Notes: a model not told the origin generated them from the letters alone. A stretch of 42,160 nt of DNA from Lachnospiraceae bacterium UBA2864 (GCA_002350525.1 DEFA01000036.1:158542-200701); one strand, 5' to 3'. Shown: positions 16,384 through 25,583, counted from the stretch's first letter. Numbers and translations are program-made.

Positions 16384-17673
16384 ATGAGTTTCACAGTTGA
16401 GAAGTTGGAGAACAATAAGAAGGCAAAGCTTACTATTACAGTACCTGCAGAGGACTTCAGCAAGGCACTTACATTTGCTTATAATAAGCAGAAAGGTAAG
16501 ATTAATATATCCGGCTTCCGTAAGGGCAAGGCTCCTATGGCTATAATCGAAAAGATGTACGGACCGGAAGTTTTCTATGATGAAGCTGCTAACAAGGCTA
16601 TTAACGATACATACGGTGATGTATATGATGAGTGTGATCTTGAGATCGTATCTCGTCCTGAAATCGATGTAGTTCAGATTGAAAAGGGTAAGGAATTCAT
16701 ATATACAGCTGTAGTTGACCTTAAGCCAGAAGTTGAACTCGGAACATATAAGGGAATTGAAATTGAAGCAATTGATACAGTTGTTTCAGGTGAAGAGGTT
16801 GATAATGAGATCGACAGAATCCGTAAGCAGAATGCTCGTAAGGTTGATATTACAGACAGAGCTGCTCAGGACGGAGATATCACAAATATCGATTTCGAAG
16901 GTTTTGTAGATGAAGTTGCATTCGAAGGCGGAAAGGGTGAAGGATATGATCTTACACTCGGAAGCAAGAGCTTCATTCCTGGATTCGAAGATCAGATCAT
17001 CGGTCATTCAATCGGTGATGAGTTTGATGTAAATGTAACATTCCCTGAAGATTATCATTCAGAAGATCTTAAGGGCAAGGCTGCTGTATTTAAGTGCAAG
17101 CTTAACTCTATAAAGGAGAATCAGCTTCCGGAACTTGATGATGACTATGTATCAGATGTTTCTGATGTTGAGACTGTAGATGAGTACAAGGCAAGTATCA
17201 GAAAGCAGCTTGAAGAGAGAAAAGAAAAGCAGGCTAAGAATCAGAAAGAGAATAAGGCTATCGAGAAGCTTATAGAGGATTCTAAGATGGATATTCCGGA
17301 TTCAATGATCGAGAACCAGCAGCATCAGATGCTTGATGAGTTCAAGCAGCAGCTTGCTATGCAGGGTATGAACTTTGATATGTATTCACAGTACACAGGC
17401 ATGAACGAAGAAGTTATGCTTGAGCAGGTTAAGCCTGAAGCTGAGAAGCGTGTTAAGAGCAGACTCGTACTTGAGGCTGTAGCTAAGGCTGAGAATATCG
17501 AAGCAACAGATGAAGATCTTGATAAGAAGCTTGAAGAGATGGCTTCTATGTATAAGATGGAAGCTGACAAGCTTAAGGAGCTCGTAGGAGATAAGGAAAA
17601 GGATGCTATCAAGAAGGATATTGCAGTTGAAAAGGCAGCTGACCTTATCGTTGAGAACATTAAGGAAGTTTAA
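16384..17673 (+). CDS. tig: Trigger factor
   Basis: Ribosome-bound chaperone and peptidyl-prolyl isomerase that meets nascent chains at the exit tunnel. The 429 residues match the family. The N-terminal ribosome-docking loop GFRKGKAP lies at 44-51. The FKBP-type domain occupies about 150-245, with DGDITNIDFEGFVD and FPEDYHSEDLKGKAAVF, and the rest is the helical C-terminal chaperone domain. The ATG at 16384 has AGGAGGA upstream; an in-frame start at 16315 would place that site inside the gene. clpP follows 32 bases after the stop. Confidence 0.96.
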   Translation: MSFTVEKLENNKKAKLTITVPAEDFSKALTFAYNKQKGKINISGFRKGKAPMAIIEKMYGPEVFYDEAANKAINDTYGDVYDECDLEIVSRPEIDVVQIEKGKEFIYTAVVDLKPEVELGTYKGIEIEAIDTVVSGEEVDNEIDRIRKQNARKVDITDRAAQDGDITNIDFEGFVDEVAFEGGKGEGYDLTLGSKSFIPGFEDQIIGHSIGDEFDVNVTFPEDYHSEDLKGKAAVFKCKLNSIKENQLPELDDDYVSDVSDVETVDEYKASIRKQLEERKEKQAKNQKENKAIEKLIEDSKMDIPDSMIENQQHQMLDEFKQQLAMQGMNFDMYSQYTGMNEEVMLEQVKPEAEKRVKSRLVLEAVAKAENIEATDEDLDKKLEEMASMYKMEADKLKELVGDKEKDAIKKDIAVEKAADLIVENIKEV

Positions 17674-17705
17674 TATATTACTTGAAACATTTAGGAGGTA
17701 TTGAT

Positions 17706-18290
17706 ATGGCATTGGTGCCTACAGTCATTGAGACCACTAACAGGGGTGAGAGAGCCTATGATATATATTCAAGGCTTCTCAAAGAAAGAATTATATTCCT
17801 TGGAGATGAGGTAAATGATGTTACAGCAAGTCTTGTTGTGGCTCAGCTTCTTTTCCTTGAATCTGAGGATACCAATAAAGAGATTAGCCTGTACATTAAC
17901 AGCCCGGGAGGATCTGTTACTGCAGGTATGGCTATCTACGATACCATGAATTATATTAAATGTGATGTTTCGACAATCTGTGTAGGAATGGCTGCAAGTA
18001 TGGGAGCATTCTTACTTTCCGGAGGTGCAAAGGGCAAAAGATTTGCACTTCCGAATTCAGAGATTATGATCCATCAGCCACTTGGCGGTACACAGGGACA
18101 GGCTACGGATATGGAGATAGATGTAAAGCATATCCTGAGGATTAAGGAAAACCTCCTTAAGATCATGGCAGATAACTGTGGCAAGGATTATGAGACATTA
18201 AAAGACGATTGTGAGAGAAACAATTGGATGACTGCTGAAGAAGCACGCAACTATGGACTTATTGATCACGTTGTAACAAATCGTAAATAA
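17706..18290 (+). CDS. clpP: ATP-dependent Clp protease proteolytic subunit, Asn in the triad
   Basis: Serine protease that forms the barrel-shaped ClpXP chamber with ClpX. The 194 residues match the family. The nucleophile is S98 in GMAASMG and the general base H123 in MIHQPLGG. The third triad residue, normally an Asp just before the WMTAEEA-type segment, is N172 here (CERNNWMTAEEA); the codons AGA AAC AAT TGG are unambiguous. Listeria ClpP1 is a known case with Asn at the same position and altered activity. The ATG at 17706 follows AGGAGG; an ATG at 17682 would put that site inside the gene. It lies between tig and clpX, so it is probably the main ClpP, unless a second clpP exists elsewhere. 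Confidence 0.95.
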   Translation: MALVPTVIETTNRGERAYDIYSRLLKERIIFLGDEVNDVTASLVVAQLLFLESEDTNKEISLYINSPGGSVTAGMAIYDTMNYIKCDVSTICVGMAASMGAFLLSGGAKGKRFALPNSEIMIHQPLGGTQGQATDMEIDVKHILRIKENLLKIMADNCGKDYETLKDDCERNNWMTAEEARNYGLIDHVVTNRK

Positions 18291-18301
18291 GGAATTTTCG
18301 A

Positions 18302-19582
18302 ATGGCACACAATAATGATGAAAAAAATTTAAAATGTTCTTTCTGTGGTAAATCACAGGATCAGGTCAGAAAGCTTATAGCTGGACCGGGAGTATATATC
18401 TGCGATGATTGTGTGGATATATGTACTGAGATTATCGATGAAGAACTTGGAGGAGATATCGATACAGATATCAACCTTCTTAAGCCGAAGGAAATTAAGA
18501 AGTTTCTTGATGAGTATGTAATCGGACAGGAAGAAGCGAAGAAAGTTTTATCCGTAGCCGTTTACAATCATTACAAGAGGGTTATGTCTGATAAGAGTTT
18601 TGATGTTGAACTTCAGAAGTCCAATATAGTAGTTGTCGGACCTACGGGTTCAGGTAAAACTTATCTTGCGCAGACTCTTGCTAAATTGCTTAACGTTCCG
18701 TTTGCTATTGCAGATGCAACAACTCTTACCGAAGCAGGCTATGTCGGAGAGGATGTAGAGAATATTCTTCTGAAACTGATTCAGGCTGCGGATTATGATA
18801 TAGACAGAGCCGAGAAGGGTATCGTGTATATCGATGAGATCGATAAGATATCCAAGAAGTCTGAAAATGTTTCGATAACAAGAGATGTATCGGGTGAAGG
18901 CGTTCAGCAGGCACTCTTAAAGATAATCGAAGGTACGGTTGCTTCAGTTCCGCCACAGGGTGGAAGAAAGCATCCTAATCAGGAGTTTATCCAGATTGAT
19001 ACTACAGATATACTCTTTATCTGCGGCGGTGCATTTGACGGACTCGATAAGATAATCGAGAATCGTGTCGGCAAGAAATCCATGGGATTCAATGCTCAGG
19101 TAGATAAGAATACATCTACCAATGACGAACTTCTTCATCAGGTTCAGACACAGGATCTTGTAAAATACGGTATCATACCTGAGTTTGTAGGACGTCTTCC
19201 TGTAATCGTTACACTTGACGAGCTGGACGAAGATGCGCTTGCAAGTATCCTTACAGAGCCTAAGAGTGCTATAACAAAGCAGTATAAGAGACTTTTCGAA
19301 CTTGATAATGTTGATCTTGAATTCTCGGATGAAGCTATAAGAGAGATTGCCAGAGAGGCAATGTCAAGAAATACGGGTGCAAGAGGACTCAGAGCGATTA
19401 TTGAGAAGGCTATGATGAACATCATGTACGAGATACCGTCAGATGATATGATCAAGTCGGTCCTTGTAACTAAGGAAACGGTAGCTGACGGTGCAGATCC
19501 GGAGATTGAATATCTTGATGCACCGAGAACCAAAAAGCATGTAAATCGTAAACCTCGTAAAACAAACGATGAAATAGCATGA
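18302..19582 (+). CDS. clpX: ATP-dependent Clp protease ATP-binding subunit ClpX
   Basis: AAA+ unfoldase that recognises tagged proteins and feeds them into ClpP. The 426 residues hold an N-terminal zinc domain (C12, C15, C34, C37), Walker A GPTGSGKT at 113-120, Walker B IVYIDEID at 174-181 and the C-terminal sensor region with SRNTGARGLRAI. The loop that docks on ClpP, usually IGF or LGF, reads MGF at 261-263. The ATG at 18302 has AAGGAA upstream and lies 11 bases after clpP. engB begins 7 bases after the stop. Confidence 0.97.
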   Translation: MAHNNDEKNLKCSFCGKSQDQVRKLIAGPGVYICDDCVDICTEIIDEELGGDIDTDINLLKPKEIKKFLDEYVIGQEEAKKVLSVAVYNHYKRVMSDKSFDVELQKSNIVVVGPTGSGKTYLAQTLAKLLNVPFAIADATTLTEAGYVGEDVENILLKLIQAADYDIDRAEKGIVYIDEIDKISKKSENVSITRDVSGEGVQQALLKIIEGTVASVPPQGGRKHPNQEFIQIDTTDILFICGGAFDGLDKIIENRVGKKSMGFNAQVDKNTSTNDELLHQVQTQDLVKYGIIPEFVGRLPVIVTLDELDEDALASILTEPKSAITKQYKRLFELDNVDLEFSDEAIREIAREAMSRNTGARGLRAIIEKAMMNIMYEIPSDDMIKSVLVTKETVADGADPEIEYLDAPRTKKHVNRKPRKTNDEIA

Positions 19583-19589
19583 GGATGAT

Positions 19590-20177
19590 ATGGTTATAAA
19601 GAATGCAGAACTTGCTGTAGTTTGCGGAATAACCAGTAAGTTCCCTGATCATAAGAATACAGAGATAGCATTTGCCGGCAGATCCAATGTCGGCAAATCA
19701 TCTCTTATTAACGGATTACTCAACAGAAAAAATCTTGCCAGGACCTCGTCTACACCAGGTAAGACAATTACTATAAATTTCTATCTTGTAAACAAAGAAT
19801 TCTTCTTTGTTGATCTACCCGGATATGGATATGCCAAGGCGGCTCGTACAGAAAGGGCCAAATGGGGCAAAATGATTGAAAAATATTTGAATAACAGACC
19901 GAATCTTAAGAGCGTTTTTTTACTTGTGGACAGTCGTATACCGCCTACAGTGGATGACCAGCAGATGTTTAACTGGATAGTTGAAGCCGGTTTTGAACCG
20001 GTTGTTATAGCTACAAAAACGGATAAGCTGAGTAAAAATCAGACTATAAGAAGTCTGGGCATTATCAGAAAAACGCTCGGCGCGTCCCGGGATGTAAAAA
20101 TCCTGCCCTTCTCAGCACTGAAAAGGACAGGACGTGAAGAAATCTTAGAACTTATAGGCTCGATAGTTGAGTCTTAA
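19590..20177 (+). CDS. engB: Ribosome biogenesis GTP-binding protein
   Basis: YihA/YsxC-type GTPase required for maturation of the large ribosomal subunit. The 195 residues show G1 GRSNVGKSS, the T-containing G2 region RTSSTPGKT, G3 DLPGYGYAK and G4 ATKTDK. The start at 19590 uses a weak GAGG site next to the clpX stop and is translationally close to clpX. The usual lon gene between clpX and engB is absent. The last 4 bases overlap the end of the convergent DUF4364 gene. Confidence 0.95.
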   Translation: MVIKNAELAVVCGITSKFPDHKNTEIAFAGRSNVGKSSLINGLLNRKNLARTSSTPGKTITINFYLVNKEFFFVDLPGYGYAKAARTERAKWGKMIEKYLNNRPNLKSVFLLVDSRIPPTVDDQQMFNWIVEAGFEPVVIATKTDKLSKNQTIRSLGIIRKTLGASRDVKILPFSALKRTGREEILELIGSIVES

Positions 20178-20716
20178 TTTGAAGTATTTTCGTTATCGGA
20201 ATTGACCCAAAGCTCATTTATAAGGAACTGATATACATCGGTACTTTTTGCACGCCAGTTATCACATATGGATCTGGCGAGAGCTTTGCTGGTCACATTA
20301 AGTTTTAGATCAATCAGAGTGTCTCTTCTCTCCTTGATCACACATTCAACGGTATATTCCTGATTCTCATTATAGAAGTAGTCAGCATATATCTCGGATT
20401 CATTCTTAAGATTTATCTTTTCCTGCTTGAAATAATCGAGAATTTCCTGCTTTATGGAAATGGATATACGGTTTTCAAAATAGAGGAGCGCTTCCTCGCC
20501 GAGGTTGGTTATCTTATAATGCTGTGTATTTCTGATCGTACTTACGGATATAAAACCTTCGTCTATCATTTCGCTGAGAGCTTCGTGAATATTGAAAAGA
20601 TTTGTATAACCCTTATCAAGTATAAAGCTTGTTATCTGAGAATTGGTGAGAGTATACTCATCGATTCTGTCCAACATATATAAAATTATCAGTTTATATA
20701 GCATTAGGCCTTCCAT
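20174..20716 (-). CDS. DUF4364 family protein
   Basis: A 180-residue protein resembling DUF4364, a family I know only as conserved in Clostridia and of unknown function. Residues 1-70 (LYKLIILYMLDRI, then ALSEMIDEGFI and HYKITNLGEEAL) look like a winged helix, the pattern seen in PadR- or MarR-like regulators, so a DNA-binding role is possible. The rest alternates strand and helix. The ATG at 20716 has GGGGA upstream; an ATG four codons later is a possible alternative. It is divergent from rho, with a 96-base gap, and convergent with engB, overlapping it by 4 bases with no terminator between. Confidence 0.75.
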   Translation of the reverse strand: MEGLMLYKLIILYMLDRIDEYTLTNSQITSFILDKGYTNLFNIHEALSEMIDEGFISVSTIRNTQHYKITNLGEEALLYFENRISISIKQEILDYFKQEKINLKNESEIYADYFYNENQEYTVECVIKERRDTLIDLKLNVTSKALARSICDNWRAKSTDVYQFLINELWVNSDNENTSN

Positions 20717-20812
20717 AGCAAAATCCCCATAATGAATATTAGCGCTTAGAGGCGCATTTAATAGAATACGACATATTTAATGAAAAATCAACAAATACAA
20801 AAAGGAGTCTTT

Positions 20813-22489
20813 ATGAGTTACAGTAAAAAAACAGTTGCGGAACTGAGAATGCTGGCCGCTGAAAAGGGTATAGTAAATGCAGCGGATATGAAGAAGAAAG
20901 ATCTTGTAGAACTATTGGAAAACATCGAACTTATGATGCAGAGTAAAAGTGCCGAGACTGATAAAACAGGACAGAGTAATAGTGAGGAATCTGTTGCATC
21001 TCGCCCCAAGAGGGCTGCAGGCAGGAAGTCTGACGTAAAGAAATCAGATGAAAAGAAGTCAGATGTAAAGAAGCCTGATAACAGGAAAAACGATGAAAAG
21101 AATTCTGATGAAATGAAGGACGAAACTTCGAAGAAATCTGTTGGAAAGAAAACGGCCGGGCGTACCGTAAGAACCCCGGATAAAGATGAATCTCAGGATG
21201 AGAATGTAAAGACATCCGATGAGGGAGCAAAAGCTTCTGACGAGAGAGCAAAGCCTTCTGATGAGAGAACAAAAGCTTCCGATGAAAGATCTAAGATTTC
21301 GGATGAAGATGCTGTAAAGGCTGAAGATGATGCTTACGAGGCTGAACAGGAAACGGCTCCGGATTATATTAATAACGGAATTCTTGAAATCCTGCCTGAG
21401 GGTTACGGTTTCTTAAGAAGCGATAATTATATGCCGGGTACAAGAGATGTTTATCTTGCACCTACACAGATAAGGAAGTTCAGGCTTAAGACAGGAGATG
21501 TCGTTTCGGGACCGATCAAAAAGAGTAATTCCGCAAATGATAAGTACAGCGGACTTCTCTATATAGATAAGGTTAACGGCATGTCACCCGAAGAAGTAAG
21601 AATGAGAACGGCTTTCGAGGATCTTACTCCGGTATTTCCTGATCAGAGAATTAAGCTTGATTACGATAATGCTCCGAGAGCTATAAGAATAGTCGATTTC
21701 TTTTCACCTATCGGTAAGGGACAGAGAGGTATGATAGTGTCTCCTCCTAAAGCGGGAAAGACTACACTCCTGAAGCAGATTGCTAAGAGGATCACCTCCG
21801 CTTATCCTGATATGAATCTTCTGGTTCTTCTTATAGATGAAAGACCTGAAGAGGTTACAGATATCAAAGAGGCTATAGAAGGTCCGAATGCCGAAGTCAT
21901 TTATTCCACATTTGATGAGCTTCCGGAACATCATAAGAGAGTATCCGAAATGGTTATAGAGAGAGCGAAGCGTCTTGTTGAATGTAAAAAAGATGTTGTT
22001 ATTCTCATTGACAGTATCACAAGACTTGCCCGTGCCTATAATCTTACGGTTACCGCGAGCGGAAGAACACTTTCGGGAGGCCTTGATCCTGCGGCACTTC
22101 ATATGCCTAAGAAATTCTTCGGAGCTGCCCGTAATATGAGAGAAGGAGGAAGTCTTACGATACTTGCCACAGCTCTTATAGAAACAGGAAGCCGTATGGA
22201 TGACGTTGTGTTTGAGGAATTTAAAGGTACCGGAAATATGGAACTTGTTCTCGATAGAAGTCTTTCAGAGAAGAGAATTTTCCCGGCAATCGATATTCCG
22301 AAATCCGGAACCAGAAGAGATGATCTTTTGCTTGATCCTGAAGAAAAAGCCGCACTTGATCTTATCCACTCAAATTTCAGAGGTAACAAGACTGATGAGA
22401 TAGTCGAAGAAATCGTAAAACTTTTTGCAAAGACCAAGAATAACAGAGAATTTATCGATATGGTAAATAAGATATTCAGGAAGTATTAA
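20813..22489 (+). CDS. rho: Transcription termination factor Rho with charged repeat insertion
   Basis: Hexameric RNA-dependent ATPase that ends transcription. The 558 residues exceed the common 420-residue form. Residues 1-40 form a Rho N-terminal helical domain (KKTVAELRMLAAEKG). About 45-190 is a charged, repetitive and presumably disordered insertion. The RNA-binding domain (ILEILPEGYGFLRSDNYMPG) starts near 196. Walker A is PPKAGKTT around K316, Walker B is VVILIDSITRLARAYN, and TASGRTLSGGLDP is the R-loop region. The ATG at 20813 follows AAAAGGAG; an ATG at 20780 lies upstream of that site and is rejected. A promoter for the next gene overlaps its end. Confidence 0.95.
   Translation: MSYSKKTVAELRMLAAEKGIVNAADMKKKDLVELLENIELMMQSKSAETDKTGQSNSEESVASRPKRAAGRKSDVKKSDEKKSDVKKPDNRKNDEKNSDEMKDETSKKSVGKKTAGRTVRTPDKDESQDENVKTSDEGAKASDERAKPSDERTKASDERSKISDEDAVKAEDDAYEAEQETAPDYINNGILEILPEGYGFLRSDNYMPGTRDVYLAPTQIRKFRLKTGDVVSGPIKKSNSANDKYSGLLYIDKVNGMSPEEVRMRTAFEDLTPVFPDQRIKLDYDNAPRAIRIVDFFSPIGKGQRGMIVSPPKAGKTTLLKQIAKRITSAYPDMNLLVLLIDERPEEVTDIKEAIEGPNAEVIYSTFDELPEHHKRVSEMVIERAKRLVECKKDVVILIDSITRLARAYNLTVTASGRTLSGGLDPAALHMPKKFFGAARNMREGGSLTILATALIETGSRMDDVVFEEFKGTGNMELVLDRSLSEKRIFPAIDIPKSGTRRDDLLLDPEEKAALDLIHSNFRGNKTDEIVEEIVKLFAKTKNNREFIDMVNKIFRKY
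21026..21115 (+). repeat. Coding pentad repeats in the Rho insertion
   Basis: Six units of five codons read KSDVK, KSDEK, KSDVK, KPDNR, KNDEK, NSDEM. The Lys/Asp pattern is kept while the DNA has drifted, so the repeat is maintained at protein level. Confidence 0.7.
21209..21313 (+). repeat. Coding heptad repeats in the Rho insertion
   Basis: Five 21-base units read KTSDEGA, KASDERA, KPSDERT, KASDERS, KISDEDA. They form a mixed-charge tract just before the RNA-binding domain. Confidence 0.8.
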
Positions 22490-22490
22490 T

Positions 22491-22518
22491 TTGCATAATT
22501 TACATAAAGTGTTATAAT
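22491..22518 (+). promoter_or_regulatory. Promoter of the penicillin-binding protein gene
   Basis: TTGCAT at 22491-22496 and TATAAT at 22513-22518 are 16 bases apart. The -35 begins immediately after the rho stop, and the leader is about 30 bases. Confidence 0.65.
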
Positions 22519-22556
22519 AAACTTTGATTGTTTACAAAAAGTGGAGGCACAAAGTT

Positions 22557-25526
22557 TTGGACTTAGATAAGTATTCCGTAAAAAAGAGAAGAGACAGACT
22601 TGTCTCGAAGGAACAGAGATATTTCAGACGTGCACTTGTGTACGGCTTTAAGATTGCTCTGAGTGCTATCGTTCTCGGTATAATCATTATGGCAGGCGCT
22701 GGCTTTGGTATGATGAAGGGTATTCTGGATGACGCTCCGGATGTAAGCTCCATTGATATAAAACCGAAGGGCTTCAAGACCATAATTTATGATCAGAACG
22801 GTAAAGAGATAGATTCTCTTTCTACGATCAATTCAAACAGAATATACGTATATTATCAGGATATTCCTAAAACCTTTGTAGATGCATTTGTATCTATTGA
22901 GGACGAAAGATTCTGGGATCATAACGGTATTGATGTAAGAGGTATCTTCAGAGCTCTGTACCGTGATATTATTCAGGGCAACATGAAGGAAGGTGCTTCG
23001 ACAATTACGCAGCAGCTCATCAAGAATCAGGTCTTTAACGTCGGTATGGGAGAAGTGACGAAACTCGACCGTATCAAACGTAAGGTCTGGGAGCAGCAGC
23101 TTGCTATTCAGCTTGAGAAGAAGTATACCAAGGAACAGATAATGGAGTATTATCTTAATACTATTTATCTCGGACAGGGTGTAAACGGAATAGAAGCGGC
23201 ATCCGAAAGATATTTCGACAAGACCATGAATGAGCTTACGCTTTCTGAGATTGCGATGATCGCAGGTATTACTCAGAATCCGTATCAGTATGATCCTGTC
23301 ATTTTCCCGGATTCAAATGCAAACCGTCGTATAGACGTACTTAATAAGATGAAAGAACTTGGTTACATTACCGAGTCGGAATATAATGTTGCACGTAATG
23401 ATGATGTATATGCGAGAGTTCGTGAAGTTAAGAAAGTTAATGATGAGAATTTCACGTACAATTCATATTACAAAGATGCAATGATGAATGCTTTCGTAAA
23501 AGACCTTATGGTAATGTTTAATATGTCAAAGTCCGAAGCATTCAATGAGATGTATACAGGCGGATATTCGATTTACAGTGTACAGGATTTCGGTATTCAG
23601 GAAGTTTGTGACAGGGTTGCCAATGACCCTCAGTATTATCCGTCGAAGGTTACATATGCTCTTAACTATAAGCTTACTCTTATGGATGCGGACGGGGTTA
23701 CTCCTCATTATTATGACCAGAATACTCTTGTATCATATTATAAGCAGCAGACAGGTAATTCAAAATATAATAATATCTATCCGTCAGAGGAGCTTGCAAG
23801 AGAAGCTGCTGACAGATATAAAGAGACGCTTCTTGACGAAAATGGTGGTACATTTGTAAGTGAAGAGATAAAGTTTGCTATCCAGCCACAGACATCCATA
23901 ACCGTAATAGATCAGCATACCGGATATATCAAGGCTATTACCGGAGGTCGTGGTGAAAAGACCGAGAATCTTGGATTTAACAGAGCTACGGATGCGAAGA
24001 GACAGCCGGGTTCATGTTTCAAGGTACTTGCAGCTTTTCTTCCGTTCATTGATACTATGGGCGGACTCTGCAATATGTTTGAGGATAAGCCTTACAGATT
24101 TGATAACGGAAAAGGAAAACCTGTAAAGAACTGGTATGGCGGATACAGAGGATGGGCTTCTATACGTAAGGGTATAGAGCAGTCGATGAATATCATAGCC
24201 GTTCAGGCTATTACGGCTGTAGGCCCGGATGTCGCGTTCCGATATCTTGAAAGAATGGGTTTTACTACTCTCGAAGAAAAGTATGTCAGTCCGGTAAACG
24301 GTTCGATATATTCGGATATTCAGCAGGCTACCGCACTCGGTGGTCTAACCTGGGGAGTAACCAACCTGGAGATAACAGCGGCTTATGCTGCAATTGCAAA
24401 TATGGGTACATATATTAAGCCTGTGTATTATTCCCAGGTTTATGATCATGATGGTAAACTTATTATAGATAATACCAACCCTTCAAGACTTGCAACTACT
24501 CATTCTATTTGTAAGGAAACAACCGCATGGCAGCTTCTTGAAGCTATGAAGGATGTTATTACTAAAGGTACCGGAACAAAAGCAAGACTTAAGACAGGGG
24601 GTGTTGCCGCAGGAAAGACCGGAACAACATCGAACTGTTATGATCTTTGGTTCTGCGGCATGACCCCGTATTATACAGCATCCGTATGGTACGGAATCGA
24701 TTCACAGGTTTATGCTGACACACAGCTTCATAAGTATATGTGGCGTGATGTTATGGACGGAATAGCAGAGTATGAAGGAAACCATGATAATTCTCTTGAC
24801 TGGGCACAGCCGGAAGGTCTTACCAAAGTATCCGTATGTCGTTTTTCCGGTCTTCTTCCATCAGAAGGATGTCCGACTTCCACGGACTGGTGTGCGGTTG
24901 AAAATGTTCCTAATAAGAGATGTAAGGGCGGGCATGAGACAAGCATTAAGATCTGTAACGAGTCTCACCTTCGTGCTACCAATGCATGTCCGGATGTTAC
25001 AGAATACACAATTATGTCCGGCGGAGATAATGATTCAAATAAAGAAATAGTTGATGCGGATTTTACTTATGATCAGAGCATTTTTACATCTACCTGTCCT
25101 CTTCATCCTGCGATATCGGGGGACTTTACGATTATTACCAAAGTCCTTGGAGAGGGTGGAACGATAGATGCGTCTGCAGGAATAAGTGAAGGAGAGTCCT
25201 GTGTTATTCATATCTATCCGTCGCCGGGTTATGTTATTGAAACTGTCTGGGTTGACGGTGAGCCGAAAGGCGCTTTATCTGAATGCGGTTTTGAATCTGT
25301 ATCGAAGAATCATACAGTAACCGCTCAGTTTAAGAAAGCAGAAGAGAATACTGAGGCACCTCAGCCACAGCCGGATCCACAGCCACAGCCGGATCCACAG
25401 CCACAGCCGGATCCACAGCCACAGCCGGATCCACAACCGCAGCCTGATCCACAGCCACAGCCGGATCCACAGCCACAGCCGGATCCACAGCCGCAGCCGG
25501 AACCTGAAAACGGAGACGGTGGTTGA
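22557..25526 (+). CDS. Class A penicillin-binding protein (glycosyltransferase-transpeptidase)
   Basis: Polymerises and cross-links peptidoglycan outside the membrane. The 989-residue protein has a short basic cytoplasmic tail, a membrane anchor at about 31-53, and a GT51 domain with SIEDERFWDHNG (catalytic E115) and EGASTITQQLIKN. The transpeptidase domain has S486 in the SxxK motif (GSCFK), S543-x-N545 and KTGT at K687. A repeat-type beta domain (GYVIETVWVDGEPKG) and a QPQPDP tail follow. I chose the TTG at 22557 because GGAGG at 22543-22547 is correctly spaced; no ATG is available until well into the protein. A terminator follows at 25539. Confidence 0.93.
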   Translation: MDLDKYSVKKRRDRLVSKEQRYFRRALVYGFKIALSAIVLGIIIMAGAGFGMMKGILDDAPDVSSIDIKPKGFKTIIYDQNGKEIDSLSTINSNRIYVYYQDIPKTFVDAFVSIEDERFWDHNGIDVRGIFRALYRDIIQGNMKEGASTITQQLIKNQVFNVGMGEVTKLDRIKRKVWEQQLAIQLEKKYTKEQIMEYYLNTIYLGQGVNGIEAASERYFDKTMNELTLSEIAMIAGITQNPYQYDPVIFPDSNANRRIDVLNKMKELGYITESEYNVARNDDVYARVREVKKVNDENFTYNSYYKDAMMNAFVKDLMVMFNMSKSEAFNEMYTGGYSIYSVQDFGIQEVCDRVANDPQYYPSKVTYALNYKLTLMDADGVTPHYYDQNTLVSYYKQQTGNSKYNNIYPSEELAREAADRYKETLLDENGGTFVSEEIKFAIQPQTSITVIDQHTGYIKAITGGRGEKTENLGFNRATDAKRQPGSCFKVLAAFLPFIDTMGGLCNMFEDKPYRFDNGKGKPVKNWYGGYRGWASIRKGIEQSMNIIAVQAITAVGPDVAFRYLERMGFTTLEEKYVSPVNGSIYSDIQQATALGGLTWGVTNLEITAAYAAIANMGTYIKPVYYSQVYDHDGKLIIDNTNPSRLATTHSICKETTAWQLLEAMKDVITKGTGTKARLKTGGVAAGKTGTTSNCYDLWFCGMTPYYTASVWYGIDSQVYADTQLHKYMWRDVMDGIAEYEGNHDNSLDWAQPEGLTKVSVCRFSGLLPSEGCPTSTDWCAVENVPNKRCKGGHETSIKICNESHLRATNACPDVTEYTIMSGGDNDSNKEIVDADFTYDQSIFTSTCPLHPAISGDFTIITKVLGEGGTIDASAGISEGESCVIHIYPSPGYVIETVWVDGEPKGALSECGFESVSKNHTVTAQFKKAEENTEAPQPQPDPQPQPDPQPQPDPQPQPDPQPQPDPQPQPDPQPQPDPQPQPEPENGDGG
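25362..25505 (+). repeat. 18-base tandem repeat encoding QPQPDP x8
   Basis: Eight units of CAGCCACAGCCGGATCCA or a close variant encode QPQPDP seven times and QPQPEP once. Most units are nearly identical at DNA level, while the fifth has three silent changes. The tail probably spans or binds the wall. High DNA identity suggests recent expansion and possible copy-number variation. Confidence 0.95.
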
Positions 25527-25538
25527 TAATATGTATTT

Positions 25539-25583
25539 AAAGGGTTTATGCTTGATATTTCGAGCATAAGCCCTTTTATTTAT
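25539..25583 (+). terminator. Terminator of the penicillin-binding protein gene
   Basis: AAAGGGTTTATGCT at 25539-25552 pairs with AGCATAAGCCCTTTT at 25563-25577, followed by TTTTATTTATT. Confidence 0.85.

Noticed and set aside
25362..25505. CRISPR-like array
   Set aside because: The units are contiguous 18-base coding repeats with no spacers and no cas genes nearby.
25361..25567. Minus-strand open frame coding for Gly/Cys/Ser repeats
   Set aside because: It is the reverse complement of the QPQPDP repeat of the penicillin-binding protein, has no ribosome binding site, and crosses the terminator.
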